NCBI RefSeq assembly: GCF_020379485.1
Contig: NC_063448.1
Location: forward strand, 51,593,218-51,657,217
From: Brassica napus
Taxonomy: Eukaryota; Streptophyta; Magnoliopsida; Brassicales; Brassicaceae
Length of the DNA stretch: 64,000 nucleotides
Direction of reading: 5' to 3'
Of this stretch, positions 46,068-59,059 are shown piece after piece. The position numbers and the translations under genes were made by a program. The notes under the pieces were generated by a model that had not been told where the DNA came from, made no database searches, and saw nothing but the letters and a program-made list of their open reading frames with translations. Position 1 is the first letter of the stretch, and every line of letters starts with the position of its first letter.

Positions 46068-47772
46068 ACTTATCAAACAAGATATCGATAACATCTTCTC
46101 CAAAATGAGCAATAAGCATTGGTTCAGTAACGGCTCTTATAGATTTGGCTTCATTGTATCCCGCTTCATAGTTATATTCTTCGTTGTTGTCGCAGTTACT
46201 ATGGCCAAGATCAAATCCATGTGTTTCTAAGTCATTGATTTCAAAAGAACCTTCGTTTTGTATCACTTCTTTGAGTTCTTGCTCGTTCGGATCATAAAAT
46301 GGCATGTTGAATGCATCCAGTTTTGGTTTACTCACTAGGCCCTGTTAATAAAGAGATTGTTGTGATTTTTCTTTTTTTGGACAACAGATTGTTGTGATTA
46401 ATAATAGTTATAAGTTATAACTAATGAACAATTTGGTTATATATATATATACCTCGAAGACTAGGTCACCGAGAGATTTTGATAGCAGTGTCCAAACGTG
46501 ACAACAATCTCTATAAAATTGATCACTGTTAAGAGTGTTTCTACCGATGAAGGTAAGAACCATCCGTCCATTAGAGACAATTTCTTCAGAACGTAACGTT
46601 AGAAACATTGAGAAATCTCGTTGAAACTGATTCAAGTAAGCTTTGTATGCACTTTGAGGACTTGAGTTTGATATGTACACATTTTCCTTATTATTTTCGA
46701 GATTTTCTGGAACCTATAATTATAAAAACACAACTCCGCCGTTTAATTATCAAATAACTCAGTTTTATGTAAATGAAAATGTTATAACAGCGTCTAAAAT
46801 TACCTTAGAGAGCCAATGGAGAGCGTATGAGGAGTGTATAAAATGGAGGCTATTGCGAGAGAAGAGCCTAGAGTAAAAGGAACCTGGTGCTCCATAGACG
46901 AAACACGATGCTTGGTTTGTCATCATGATCTCCTTGTTGAAGAAGGGCACGAACTTGAACGTTGTGTTGAAATCGTTTTCTGGAAGATCATTGAGACAAC
47001 AGTCGATTTCTGGAGGGTTTTGATTCGAGTTTTGGCACAACACATTGATGGTGTTGATGATCTCAGAGATAGCCAAAAACGTGTTTTGCCCCGAGGAACA
47101 ACCCAATTCAGCAACTTTGATATAGTTAGGGAAGTTTAAATTCATCATCATTTCTTCTGTGTTTGTTACCAAGACTGGTTTGGCCATTGATAAAACTCTT
47201 CTCTGTGAACCAAACAAAGAGTTAAGTAATATCTTGAGACTAGCTATAATCATGTTTCCAAAAACAAAACAAAAAATTCGTCCACGGTTGATTGAATCAC
47301 AATTTCATATAAGCAAGTCTAGATTATTCTTCTTATATAGCACCTCTTACCATTTGTTGGTTAATATTTTAAATTAAATATTCACCATAATGAAATGATT
47401 ATTTCGTTCCTTCTGATTTACCAAATAAGATTAATTTTGTTATTTAAGCTAAAAGGAAAAGAATACTGAAGAACCTGAAGTAGAGAATTGGCGGAGTAAC
47501 TGTTGGCTCCAACTCCACCACTCATACGTAAAGCTTTCACAAATGCATACTCATCGTCACTCTTTTCATCAGTATACCTACATCGCGGAATACATAGATT
47601 AGTAGTGGACATGGACATGCAATATTAACTAGCATATATATATATATATGTAAATGTATTGTGAATTTGTGAAACAGTTAAATCAAACAAAATAAGTGTA
47701 CTAGGTGTTGTAATTATGAATTAGAGAGACGAACCTCAAGGAATGAACGGTATCGTTGAATCTTGAATCCAT
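45988..47772 (-). CDS. BSMT1: Salicylate/benzoate carboxyl methyltransferase (BSMT1-like), copy B, intact
   Basis: Five exons: 47772-47735, 47577-47475, 47202-46804, 46713-46453 and 46341-45988, all GT-AG with matching phases, giving 384 residues. SABATH family motifs: SAM-binding AELGCSSGQNTF (78-89), NDLPENDFN (118-126), GAPGSFYSRLF (151-161) and SSYALHWLSK (171-180). The C-terminus is VTLVVALTKK. The enzyme methylates salicylic and/or benzoic acid with SAM, making volatile methyl esters in defence and scent; which acid is preferred cannot be read from the sequence. It is very close to Arabidopsis BSMT1 as I know it. It is the only intact copy of three in this window. Confidence 0.93.
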
Positions 47773-47850
47773 CTTTTATCGTACTTATTAATGGTATGAC
47801 TCAATGAGAGTTATTTGAAGATATGTGTTGAAAATGCAACTCGCATTTCA

Positions 47851-47858
47851 ATTTATAG
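47851..47858 (-). promoter_or_regulatory. TATA box of BSMT1 copy B
   Basis: Minus-strand CTATAAAT about 80 bp before the ATG. It is conserved in copy A at the corresponding position. Confidence 0.6.
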
Positions 47859-48856
47859 AGAAATGGAACTTAATCAAGTAGCATACTAAAAAGAAAAAAG
47901 TAGCATCTTAGCATATAAAAAGAACAAATACATGAAACACAGCCATGTGTAGCAAAGCCGATGCCCTTTGTGATAAATTAATGCCACTAATAGATACTTA
48001 ACATTAGACCCAAAAAACGAATTCTATAGAAGATTCATCCAGATTTTATTTTTTTGTTGACTTTAATTCAGTTAAGATAAGTTTACAATTGAAAGGACGT
48101 GATAGTAATTATTAGTAATTATAGCAATGTTGGTGTTATATTTAGATGTGCGTGTGTGAGTTTTTTTTAAGGATGTTTAGTTTCAAGCCATAAGAAAATA
48201 AAGTTAAAACAATAAGTTTTTTTACAAAAATAAATCTAAAAAAATCACCGGTAGGCGATATAAAGACCTCAAAAGAGCATATAGATAGAATCCACCAAAA
48301 ATTGAGATAGTAGTAACCCCCAGACTGTTTTGTACTAATTCTCAAGGCGTAAGCATTACTGACCAACCTTCTCATTGAATAGTTGTTGCAACCAAAGAGA
48401 ATATGGCGAGTCAAAGAGGATTGTGATCTCTTCTTATAGCTTCCACTCTATTTTGCAAGTGAGAGTAATGCTTCGGATACAAAATATCATCATGAACATG
48501 AACGGAGGGGTCCATAAAGATGACAAGGTTATGTCGCATGTTTACCATCGATATGAAAGATCCAAAATTAAGAGCCAAATTGTCAAAACATAAGCTCGAA
48601 TCCTTGAAACTGTCTCTTCTTTTATCTACAGTAGCAACTTGAGAAGAACACAAAATTTGGGGATCTATCTCTATAAGATAAATTTCCACCAATTTTGACC
48701 TGTGATAGTATAACAGTGGCTGTTAACTTGTTAAACAGAGAAGAGAAACAACCTGCCACCAAAATGTCGAGGAGGTTAAACAAATCAACACAACACAAAA
48801 ACCGCCGCTTCACAAGGATCTGGAACTTACGACAAAACCGTCGTTCCACCAGGATC
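47859..48856. other. BSMT1 upstream DNA and unclassified sequence next to solo LTR
   Basis: 48000-48400 is AT-rich. 48400-48856 is less AT-rich and continues across the solo LTR at 52411-52660; the minus strand has ORF pieces with stops in all frames (for example a 93-aa frame from 48692). It looks like the 5' part of an older repeat or a dead gene, but I cannot name it. Confidence 0.4.
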
Positions 48857-48861
48857 CAACA
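48857..48861. other. Target site duplication, left (CAACA)
   Basis: Identical to 52406-52410 on the other side of the solo LTR. Confidence 0.9.
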
Positions 48862-51800
48862 TGTAACACCCCCGAACCGTCCTAAGCATAGGTCGACCCA
48901 CCGGCGAACAATCAAACAAGAACATGACCGACGGACGACCCACACCTAGGGTTGGAGATGAAAGCCCAATCTGCCAGCCAACAATCAAACAAGAACATGA
49001 CTGACCGTCCAACCCAACACCATGGTCCGGAAGCGCTACGTGGCGGGTTAGGAAGGATCCGGTCAGAGTCACAAAATTTACTCCACGACCTCGACCAGTT
49101 CCTCCACTAACTCGTCTCGCTGCGTCAAGGCACAAGGCTTTGCAACCCATACCTAGAGTTAGTTTTTTCCGTTAGATCGAGGCCTAAGGCTTTTCAACCC
49201 GTACCATGACCTAACGTTGTGTTAGACCGGACTAGTCAAATATCAGAGTACTCATGAAGCGCATATAAAACATTTATTTTATTTATTCAAGAAATATCCA
49301 TACATTGAAATAATTCAAGACTGGGCCCGGCCTAATGCCAAATCGAGCCACCAAAACACATAACACAATACTGTTTACAAAAGGCATGAAATCTACTCCG
49401 GCGGTCCTAACGTCCAGCACCAAGCTATCCGATCATCCTTACCTATAGCGACCTGCAAAAAGGAAAACAGAGTTGGATGAGTAACCTAGTATTACTCAGT
49501 GAGCTGGCGGCCTCTGCCCGCAACCTAGACTCTAACCCAGACAACCTAAAATAACAATCAATCTAGTCCTAACATGCAATAAAAGCTAAGGCTAAGCAAA
49601 CTGTTACTAAGTTAGACTTGGCCTCCTGCCATAATCTAGCTTCAAGTAACGGGAACCTGCATTAAAACAAGTCAACAACCAATTCCTAGTTAACCATATA
49701 TACGCTTGAGTTCAATACTCATGTAGTGTTAGACACTTAGACTATACAAGTATCTTGAGCCGGTCGACCAACAATCAAACAAGAACATGATCGGCCAACC
49801 AATGATACCGCATAGCTTTAATATCCACCACCCTTCACAAGCAATCCCTCGAACACATACAGGCCAACGTCAGGCCTACATTAACCAAATACACACCAAG
49901 CCTAATCTGGTACCTAAACCAGACTTAGGACTTAATATCAGAACCTGCAAACAAATCAACCACAACCACAACAATAATAAGATAGTAACTATCAATGACT
50001 CGATCGTACTCGTAACACCGTATATCGGTGCTACATTAACTCGAGGGTTCCATAACCCTCTACGACACACTAACACAACACTCTAACCTGGGCCCTGGTG
50101 ACTTCGTGTTCCTCCTCATCATCCTCGGCAATATCCTATCTCCCTATCACAAAGACTAGGAGAAGGAGCTTTCAACCGAACGTGGCCCACAGTATAGTCG
50201 GGTCACCGCGCGACAGCCCCAGTACAGTCAAGCCACTGCCGGTTGTTACAAGACGATCGCGGCCTACAGTACGTTCGGGTCACCGCGAGACAGCCCACAG
50301 TCCTTCGGCTTACTGCCGGTTATTACCTTGTCGTGCAACCACTCAGCCATAGGCCATGACCCCGTCTCTCTAAGTGCTCTCGATCCAGCGAATAAGGGGT
50401 TTCCTTGAACCCGCTGGGTACGAGGTCGAGGAAACACTAATCAACCCCTAAACATGCCTAGCAAGGTGGGGTACACACAAGCTATATGGCATCACACTCT
50501 AACTCTACAACACTAACAACAATATCACACAACAACTCAACCAGCTAGTCACTCCCTTACCAAGAGATGACTAACCTCAATCAACAAGATTAATTAAACG
50601 AGCAAGCATTTAATTAAATCTACTCAATCAATCTACTCAATCAAACCGTTACCCAGATAGTTCGGCCTCCTGCTACGACACTATCTTTAAAGATAACGGG
50701 AACCTGTACTCAGCCATATCAACACGCAAGAATAGAAAACATGATACATCCTATCCCTAGTCCTAGTCAGGTTATCAACTCAGTCTTAATTCCATTCATC
50801 TCAGCTTAGCCCTTGCTAAACTGAGTCCGGTTCCATAAATAAAATAACCCTAAGGACTCTACCATTCAATAGAGTGATCATTCCAATCTATATGCTACTC
50901 GATCTACCCTAAATTCCAAATGGAATTCACACAAAACCAACTCACACTGTTCTAGGCGAGAAGCAGCTGGTTGATAGGAGAGGACGTGGCCAAAACCCAA
51001 GATGAACGTCTTGACTGGACTGGACTGATATCGACTTGGACAGAACCTCGGCTTCACCATGAAGAAACTGATAGGCCTCGACAGGCTGATCTGGACTCGG
51101 ACAGAACCTCCTCTAGCTTCTGGACAGTTCTTCGGACTTCCCGGCGGAGTATCGAGCAGAACTTCGACTGATCTGAACCCGTAGAACTGAACTAACTCCG
51201 GACAGCATCTCAACTTGATCATCAAAGGAACTGAGTGGCCTGGAAGAATTCAGTTGGACAGAACCGTCCCTAGGCGCTGACTCGAAATCAGTAGAGAACT
51301 GACGTCGAAAACTCTCTAAAACTCTCGAAATAGCTCGGAATCACTTGCTTTTTTTTTCTACTTTTCTCTCACTTTTTTAACTTGGTTTGGACATGTCTGG
51401 ATGTGATGAAATGAGCTGGGGTCGTGGGCTATTTATAGAAGACAGCAGGCAATCAGATTCAGGTTGGTGGCCGCCCGTGTGTCGCTTCGCATGGCTCCGA
51501 ACGCATGCGCGGCGACACCTCGTGCTCCACATGTCTGGCTGCATGTCCAGGACACATGCAGGACGCTAACACTCCTCCCAGATGTCAGGCTGCATGACTA
51601 GAGCTCATGCAAAGCGCCACAGCAGCACACACATGTCGATCAGCATGCTTCGGTTGCATGCGCGGAGACACCTCGTGCTTGGTCGATCCACCTCGTGCTT
51701 CTACATGTCAGGCTGCATGTACAGCTTCCATGCACAGCGACACCTCGAGCTTCTGGAGACACTCAGCTTGTTAGATGCTTGACACCACGTTCTGAACCCA

Positions 51801-52405
51801 TGCAACGAGCCACCTCGAGCTTCTCGGTCCATTCGTCTGATTTCGGTCCTTCCGGTAAATTTCTGATCCACAATTAACCCCAAATATTTTTTCGCTCCCG
51901 TTCTGATGGTCTGAATACTTTTCATAAACTCTAAAATATTTCTGACCTAGATGAAAAATATTTCCCGAGCCTCTGGCTTCCTCGAAAAATTTCATAATAC
52001 CGAAATTAAGGTTTTTGCCCAATTTCAGGTTTTCCCATCGTGCTTGCTTCCCGTCCTGCTTAATTCCCGTCCTTCTTAATTCCCGTCCTGCTTCCAATGT
52101 CTTCGAAATAATATTCCGCTGATACGAAGTTTGGAAAACTTCGTGCTGAAGAAACGTCATTCTTCCCAAACGTTGAGCTTCTAAATCGTCGTGCTTCCAA
52201 AAATATTGTGCTTCCAAAACATCCGTCTCATCAATCTAGGACATCTTCTAACTATGGTCGAGCAACTTATTCGACTCATAGTTCACTCACGATCACTTCT
52301 TCGCCCACCTCGTACTTTAAAACTTTTCGATCGATCCTTATTGCCCGCGACTCGACCACCACAAAGACACTCGACCATTTTTCTTTTTTTTAACGGGTTC
52401 CTACA
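48862..52405 (-). mobile_element. Solo LTR (3.54 kb) of the giant-LTR Gypsy family
   Basis: On the minus strand it runs TGTAGGAACCCG to GGGTGTTACA and matches the LTRs at 9932-13393 and 14154-17372. The direct repeat CAACA flanks it at 48857-48861 and 52406-52410, a perfect 5-bp target duplication. No internal domain is left, so it arose by recombination between two LTRs. It has the segment missing from the 5' LTR of the other element. TATA box at 51431-51438 (minus). Its sequence is more diverged than the other two, including local reduplication around 50170-50330. Confidence 0.92.
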
Positions 52406-52410
52406 CAACA
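52406..52410. other. Target site duplication, right (CAACA)
   Basis: Identical to 48857-48861. Confidence 0.9.
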
Positions 52411-53461
52411 ACTCTCAAAAACTCGGGTCAGAATTCATAGAAACCCGAGTAAATAAACTCAAATCGTCAAAAAATCACCGGATCTGACCCAAGAAAAATC
52501 AACTCAACTCATTATGACCAGAAAACACATAAAAAAAATACGAAAGAATAACAGAAAAGAACAAAAAACAAAAAACAAAAAAAAGGAAAAAAAATGGATG
52601 GTTCCCGGCGACCGCGCCACGAGGCAGCGGCCATCAGAGAGAAAGAAGAGGTGTGTGTGAGTTACCTATCGTAAATTAAGAGTTAATACACATCCAACTA
52701 GTTGAAACTTGAAATTATTAATAATTTTGGATTTGGTGAGGTACTAAGGTTATTATAGAGATTGTTGTAGAAGAGTGTTTTTGGTGGTCGGGAAGTTTTG
52801 AGTCGTCAACCTAAACAATTCTAAGACTACCCACAATAGAGATCATGTTGAAAATCAGTTTCAAACAGTTGAAATCTTTGCAATGAGTGTGTTATAAATT
52901 GAGTTAATCTAGGTGGCATCAACACTCGTTGCAAAATTTCAACTGTTGAAACTAATTTTTTTTTGTCCAGTGCTGCCATATGTCGTTTTTTTATTGGCTG
53001 TGCAAATTTCTTTTGTTTTTTATCCTCACCCAATAATTCAAATACATTTATTACATAATAAAACTTTTTAAAAAATATCAAAATTCAAGGTTTTTAATAT
53101 AAAAATAGAGAGTACGCTCATTTCATTTGGATACAGGAAAAAATGTCTTTTTTCTTTATAATCAACTAATTTAATGTTTTATTCCTTTTTTTTAAATGAA
53201 TTCTAATAATAATTATTTTTAAAAATAAGCTAAATATAATAATTTAAATAAATATTATTAAAAGTTATGTTATTTTAGTTTTTAAGTTAATTATTAATAT
53301 GTAATTATTATGTTGTAAAAAACAAAAATATGAATTAAGAGTTGTGGAGTAGGGTGTTGAATTTTGTAAAACAAACCATTGTAGAGGTTTAGAATGAAAT
53401 GAGTGTTGAATAAATTAGGTGGACGAGAGAGAAGATTATGTGGAATGTTAAAATGAGAAAA
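52411..53461. other. Unclassified flank of solo LTR, then AT-rich DNA
   Basis: 52411-52660 contains a short GC-rich patch (CCGGCGACCGCGCCACGAGG) and forms one unit with 48400-48856 once the LTR is removed. 52700-53460 is AT-rich. Similar short motifs at 52811-52960 and 53340-53400 (GTTGAA, AACACTC/GAGTGTT) hint at an old MITE, but I cannot set its ends. Confidence 0.4.
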
Positions 53462-53464
53462 TAA

Positions 53465-54220
53465 GAGCAGCATTAACACAGGTTCTTAACTGTGTTTCTT
53501 AAGCAAATTAGTTTTTTTTTTTTAAATGAAAAATAGATATAAACTGAAGACACGGTTCTTAATCAAGGGAAAGAGGAAACGTCTCTTAAGAGACAGGTAT
53601 CAAAAAATCAGTGAGGAAGCGGGGGAGCGAGGGACTTGAAGTTCGAAGGAATTAGTTTAACCTTTGGTTTAGTTTCCTTTTTCTAGATTTACTTTTTTTT
53701 AATTCTGGTTTAGTTTTGTAAAACAGAATATATTTGTAAACTAGAATTAAATTAATAAAATAAAATAAAATAAAATTTATTAATTAGTAATTAATTTGCA
53801 ATTTAATTATTAATTAATTTGATTTAATTATTAATCAATTCGATTCAATCCATAATAGCTAATTACTATATATTATGATTTGGTTGAAATGTATGGCGTA
53901 AATTTGGACGTGATGAAAACAACAACTGAGCTCGGATGCTGCTTTCAAATTATTATCGTTTATTTTACTAATCTTTGCTTTATGTTTTTTTTAAATGTAT
54001 GTTTAAAATGTTATCTTTTACTATGTTTTATTTAATCAATAAATTTTAAGTTTAATAAAAAAATGTTTAATAATTTTTTTAAGAACCCTAAATTAAGATA
54101 TTTGCATTGTAGCGTATAAATGTTTAGATCTCTTAATGTAGTCTCTTAACTCACATTTATTACTTGAAAGTATTAAAAAAAATAAGAAATCCTAAATGGA
54201 TCTTTCGAATAATCATGCTC
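53465..54220. mobile_element. Tourist-like (PIF/Harbinger) MITE, 756 bp, TAA target duplication
   Basis: The ends GAGCAGCATTA and TAATCATGCTC are imperfect inverted repeats, flanked by TAA at 53462-53464 and 54221-54223. No transposase is encoded. Its ends match the 241-bp MITE at 26309-26549. Confidence 0.72.
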
Positions 54221-54379
54221 TAAAGGTATTGAAAATGGAGAGAGTGTTCAAACCATCGTACATGGTCTAATGCATATATTTGAGTCGTCTAGGGTTTCTC
54301 TACATAGTGACGTGTAGTTTTGCTATAACCAATTAATGAAACTTAACGCGCCGATCTGAGCAGAAAATATATGCATTAG

Positions 54380-54795
54380 AGTAGTTTAGGGTATGATTAA
54401 CCCTGGTCTCTTAGCCGATGTTCTTATTTCATGATTTGACTTTTTTTTTGTTTTTTTTGTTTTTTACATTTTTCGGCTAAGAGACGGCTCTTAGGGCATC
54501 ATTAACCCAGGTTTCTTAGCCGAGATTCACTTTTTTGTTTATTTCCTTTTTTTACACTTTTCGGCTAAGAGACGGTACAAGACCATCATTAACCTCAGTT
54601 TCTTAACTGGAGTTCTTAGCTTCGGCTAAGAGACGGTTCTTAGCTTTTCTTAGATTTTAACTAAGAAAAGTTAAGAACCGTCTCTTAAATAAGAGATATA
54701 AGAGCCGTCTCTTAGCCAAAGTGTTAAAAAAAACAAAAAAAATGTCAAATCATGAGTTAAGAACCCCGGCTAAAAGACTGGAGAGTTCTTTGCAT
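54380..54795. repeat. Nested fold-back MITE cluster (CGGCTAAGAGACGG family)
   Basis: Several copies of CATCATTAACCCAGGTTTCTTAGCCG and CGGCTAAGAGACGG occur in both orientations, with a central inverted repeat (TCTTAACTAAGA type near 54640-54670). It looks like MITEs of one family inserted into each other. Confidence 0.65.
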
Positions 54796-54821
54796 CGACC
54801 ATTGTTTTGTTTTTTGTTTTA

Positions 54822-57800
54822 CACTCAAACATGGACAATTGTAGGAATAATATCCAGGGAGCATCCCAACATCTGGTAGTTTTGATCTCATGTTAAATTT
54901 GACATAGACTTCCAACTTAAAATCAACTTACAATAATTCGATTGGTTCTAAATTTTTATATATTAGTTCATTAATTCTTCAATTACTGAGTGTGAAATTT
55001 TCATTCATTCATTAACTTATCAAACATTGCAATTTCAGTTTTTAGTTAGAACAAAAAAAATATTTTTTCCATTTTCATTCATTCATTAATATATATGACA
55101 GTAATTAAAGTTGGTTTGAGATTGGTGTGATGTGTATTGTAATCTCTAATGCATTTTAAGGGAAGTCTGGACGATGAGATGTAAGTAATTTCATATCAAT
55201 GACGATCATATCTGTAAGACATCAAATAAGTGTGATGTTTAAGAGTGAACAGACTCTGTGCTGATGATGGTCCGCTTTAGTCAAACCGTGTGAGATTACG
55301 TAATAGTTGCATGGATTAGCAACTCTAAAGTCCTTTTTAAATGTATACTAGATTTTGACCCGCGCTTGAAAAGCGCGGATATTTTTTGTTGTCCATTTGA
55401 TAAAATTTGAATAAATTTATAACTTTTTATTAGGAATAAATGATTTTAAACTTTCTCTATTATAATGTTTGAATTTTAAATAGTATTTTCATATCCAATC
55501 GAGACATACAGTATGTTGTGAACAGCCATGAATTAATCAAGAAGACAATAGAGAACAAAACATATTGAGGCAAATACCCGTTTAGGGTTTTTTATTATTG
55601 TGTGAATGAATAATCTTACAAACCTTTAGACTCATATTTATAGCAGCCTCAAACCCCGATTTCCTTTTTTTAGAAATACATACTTATTTAGAAAAAGTAA
55701 ATTTTCCAAATCGTCCGATCCACGAGTGCTGGGCTTTTACTGGTGCACAGAGATTTAAGACACACATATGCAACATAGTCAAACCGATAGATTCAATAAA
55801 TCTGTATATAGTCCTATTTTGAATTTAATAAAACAAAATATGATAAAAATACGGTAAAAGCCAAAACATGCTATTAACCCGCTATCATTTTTCAGGTTTT
55901 CAGGTACTTATGATCTTTGGCAAAACTTAAATATATGAACCGACCTATCCATGCTACATACTCAAATATTACATGTATTTTACATGTATTTGAATTATGA
56001 TTCCAAACTGATCCGAACATGAAAGAACCCATCTAAACCTGAATAAAAAAAATCAAATATCTATTTGGGTCCAAATGTTTAGAATCCAAATAACCAAGAT
56101 AGAAAGGAACCGATCCGAATACTTGAGTACCCAAACCTATTTTCTCATTATATTTTGTGTGTATTTTATAAGTTTTACATTTGTTAAATTGATATGGTTT
56201 AAGATTTATTTGATAGATTTTTTTAACTAATTCAATAGAACATATTTGTAAGATTTCTCATAGTTTTTAAACTTTATTAATATTTTTTTTATTATAATAC
56301 ATTCTATAAAAATTAAGTTAACATAATATAAATATAATTTTATTTTAACATATGATATGCGATTTATCAAATTTAATTTTGTAAATATTTGAAACTATAT
56401 AAGATGTCATGATACAATGTTTAATGATATTATTAGTACATGTATAAAATATGGAATATTATTTTAGCTTTAATATGATTGTGATCTTAGTGATATTAAT
56501 ATCCCACACATATCACAATGATTGTGATCCCACGAAATTAGGGGTGTTCGTTAATTTTTATGGTAACACAATTAATATCTCACGAACATCACAATTTTTC
56601 ATAGGTAGTTAGAGTTATTAATTATGTATAATTAGAGTGATTAATTGTAGGACCAAAAAAAAATAAGTGTAACAAAAAAGTCCAAACAACTTTCATAAGT
56701 AGATTTATTAAAACTCCTTCCCTTTTAATAGTATTGATTGTAGACTTTGTTTTATTTTTTTTGCTAAAAATAGACAAAAAAAAGTTTACAATACAGTTAA
56801 AAAAAACTTTAGAGTTTGTTTATAATAGTCCAATCGTTTGACCAAAAGTGAATACTGATGGTATATTCCCGCCAATTAAGAAAAGCAAAACAGAAAAAAA
56901 AAAAAAAAGAGAACGATTAAGGTGAACAATAATGTGTTTATTGATTGTACTAATGAATAATTTATAATTTTAAAATCTGTATACATTTATTTCTTAAACA
57001 TCCAAATTTTTAGTTCTTAATGAAATTAGGTTGAGAATTTTCTAAACCTAAAAAGTAGTGTATGTACTAAATCCTAACAAATGTGTCCTTTTGTTTCGGC
57101 ACCTAAATAACGAAGTTGAAGTCACTAGAATCAGCATACTCCATGCCACGTACATAGGCCTCAATATCATGTGGAACACAAAACTCCTGTTTAGAAAAAA
57201 ATTATTTTCAATATCGTACTGCATTGTTTCTGCCCATAGAATTTGTGGTAAGCCACGATCGATTAATACACATATTTATTCATATAAAATAACGAAAAAT
57301 AGGTGGATACCATGCCTCATCTTTTTTTTTTTTAATAAGTTTGATCGGCTAATCTGGTCGGCTCCACGTATTGGATTAGTCCGAAAGAGTATCACACTGT
57401 CTAGCCCGAATTTAGAATATTTTCCTATTAATGCCAAAAATGAACTAATTGTCTGTTACGGTTTACCATGTTAACCACATGGACTAAACCAAACCTAACC
57501 TGACCAAATAATGATAATTTTCGAAGAAAAATGAACTTAAAACTGATGTAAATATACACCAAACACCAAAAAAATTACCACTAGGCTACCATACCACCGC
57601 TTTGCTTATATAACATGGTATGATACATAGATACCATGCATCATCGTCGTTCCAGTCGAGTTTATGGAGTTTATTATTGGATCTTTAATTTAATATAATC
57701 AGTTTGTGTTTAAAAAAGCCATGCATCATCGTACTTCATGAAATATGCAATATGTTATCTAGCACTAATATTCAAGTTGATGTTAAAACAAAATAAAAAT

Positions 57801-57880
57801 TCCAAGTCCTTTTAAATTATATTGTAGTCTTGTAGAGTACTTGTGATTATAAAAGTTATCCTAGATCGTCACTGGTCAAT
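54822..57880. repeat. Segmental duplicate, copy 2 (matches 43857-45570)
   Basis: Near-identical to copy 1 outside the Helitron at 55348-56737. After 57880 it passes to a local tandem repeat and a ROPGAP4 fragment that copy 1 has lost. Confidence 0.85.
55348..56737 (-). mobile_element. Non-autonomous Helitron (1.39 kb) with an empty-site counterpart
   Basis: On the minus strand: 5' TCAATACTATTAAAAGGG, 3' GCGCGGGTCAAAATCTAG, with an 8-bp perfect hairpin CCGCGCTT-TTC-AAGCGCGG about 11 nt before CTAG (read CCGCGCTTGAAAAGCGCGG on plus). It sits between A and T. The duplicate at 44391-44400 lacks the element and shows no target duplication, as expected for Helitrons. No coding capacity is seen. 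Confidence 0.82.
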
Positions 57881-58044
57881 GGTTGCATCATCGTCCTTCA
57901 TGAAATATGCAATATGTTATCTAGCACTAATATTCAAGTTGATGTTAAAACAAAATAAAAATTTCAAGTCCTTTTAAATTATATTGTAGTCTTGTAGAGT
58001 ACTTGTGATTATAAAAGTTATCCTAGATCGTCACTGGTCAATGG
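57722..58044. repeat. Local tandem repeat, two copies of about 160 bp
   Basis: TGCATCATCGT.CTTCATGAAATATGC to CGTCACTGGTCAATGG occurs at about 57722-57882 and again at 57885-58044. It is single in copy 1 near 45360-45570. Confidence 0.85.
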
Positions 58045-58063
58045 TGTGTTATTTTGATTGCAA

Positions 58064-58508
58064 ATGTTGGATCCACTGCCGGCTCTAATGTATGTTGTGC
58101 AGGTCATGAACTTTCTCAAGAAACTTATTGTAAAGATGCTTAAGATAGGTTGGTTTCAGCCTCGAATAGGTTGGTTTCAGCCTCGAATTCGGGTCCTAGG
58201 GACGAGAATGGTGATCAGAGCAGCAGACAATTGTTGCATCTCATGGAAGCTAACAAGGAGGAAGGTTTAGATACCTTTGAGGTGGAAATGAAAGATAAAG
58301 AAGAGTCTGCAGAAGAAGAAGAAGAATATGCAGAACCTAGAGAAATTCTTGGTGTAAACTCGTCTCTGATTATAATAACAATGGAAGTTTTGGAAAGAAG
58401 CAGAAAGGTTGGGAGGAAAAGAGGAAGATGAAGAGGACAATTTCGAATGCTAGTTATATTGTTGGACGTGTGAATTACAGAGTTGAGCTGCTTGAAGCTT
58501 GGCGATGA
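58064..58508 (+). pseudogene. ROPGAP4 last-exon fragment
   Basis: Matches exon 4 of ROPGAP4 (33178-33618), from MLDP through the Glu-rich tail to the end VELLEAWR. It contains a 22-bp tandem insertion (ATAGGTTGGTTTCAGCCTCGA twice, near 58144-58185) and other indels, so the frame is broken. It is followed after 960 bp by BSMT1 copy C on the other strand, the same tail-to-tail order as ROPGAP4/BSMT1 copy A. Confidence 0.92.
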
Positions 58509-59059
58509 AAAAAAAAGATTACATTCGTTCATGTTTTTGATCCAACTTTGGGATTTTTCTTGATTTTGATTTTGTGGGAGGTTGCTTGTGTATCAAGAAA
58601 TGCTGCATGCTATCTGCATATAGTGTCAAAGCTAAGTTTTTGGCTTCTCTTCCTTAGGTTATAACTTGAAAGAAGGGCAGAGTGTGTATCTTTCCAGGAG
58701 CCGTAACTTGTCTTCATCACAGAAGACGTATGTTCATGTCAAATGATCTTTACAAGGATTGATAAAAAAAAAAACTTTGATTGATCTTATAATCCTAAGT
58801 CACAAGGATAAACTACAGGTATAAGATGAATGAATGCAAGATTATTAAATATACCTGTGGAATACATTTTGTCCTTTTCTTCTCAGAGGCTGTTATGTAA
58901 CTTGTGTTTGAATAGGAAATACTACAGAGAACTAGTTACCATACTATTCAAAACTACTCGGATGAATTTTAATTTCCTTGATAGTAATTAATGATTAAAC
59001 AATGCATGTATCAAATCTCTGAGAGGACTCACCTTGATCTTCTGCTAGTCTCAAATAAG
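58509..59059. other. ROPGAP4-type 3' flank, then unassigned DNA
   Basis: 58509 to about 58890 follows the 3' flank of ROPGAP4 (33619-33990). The last 150 bp or so are not recognised. No gene is seen. Confidence 0.6.

Noticed and set aside
48411..48945. Minus-strand ORFs of about 90-107 aa near the solo LTR
   Set aside because: No recognisable domain; stops in frame just outside, and one frame runs into the LTR. Kept only as unclassified DNA.
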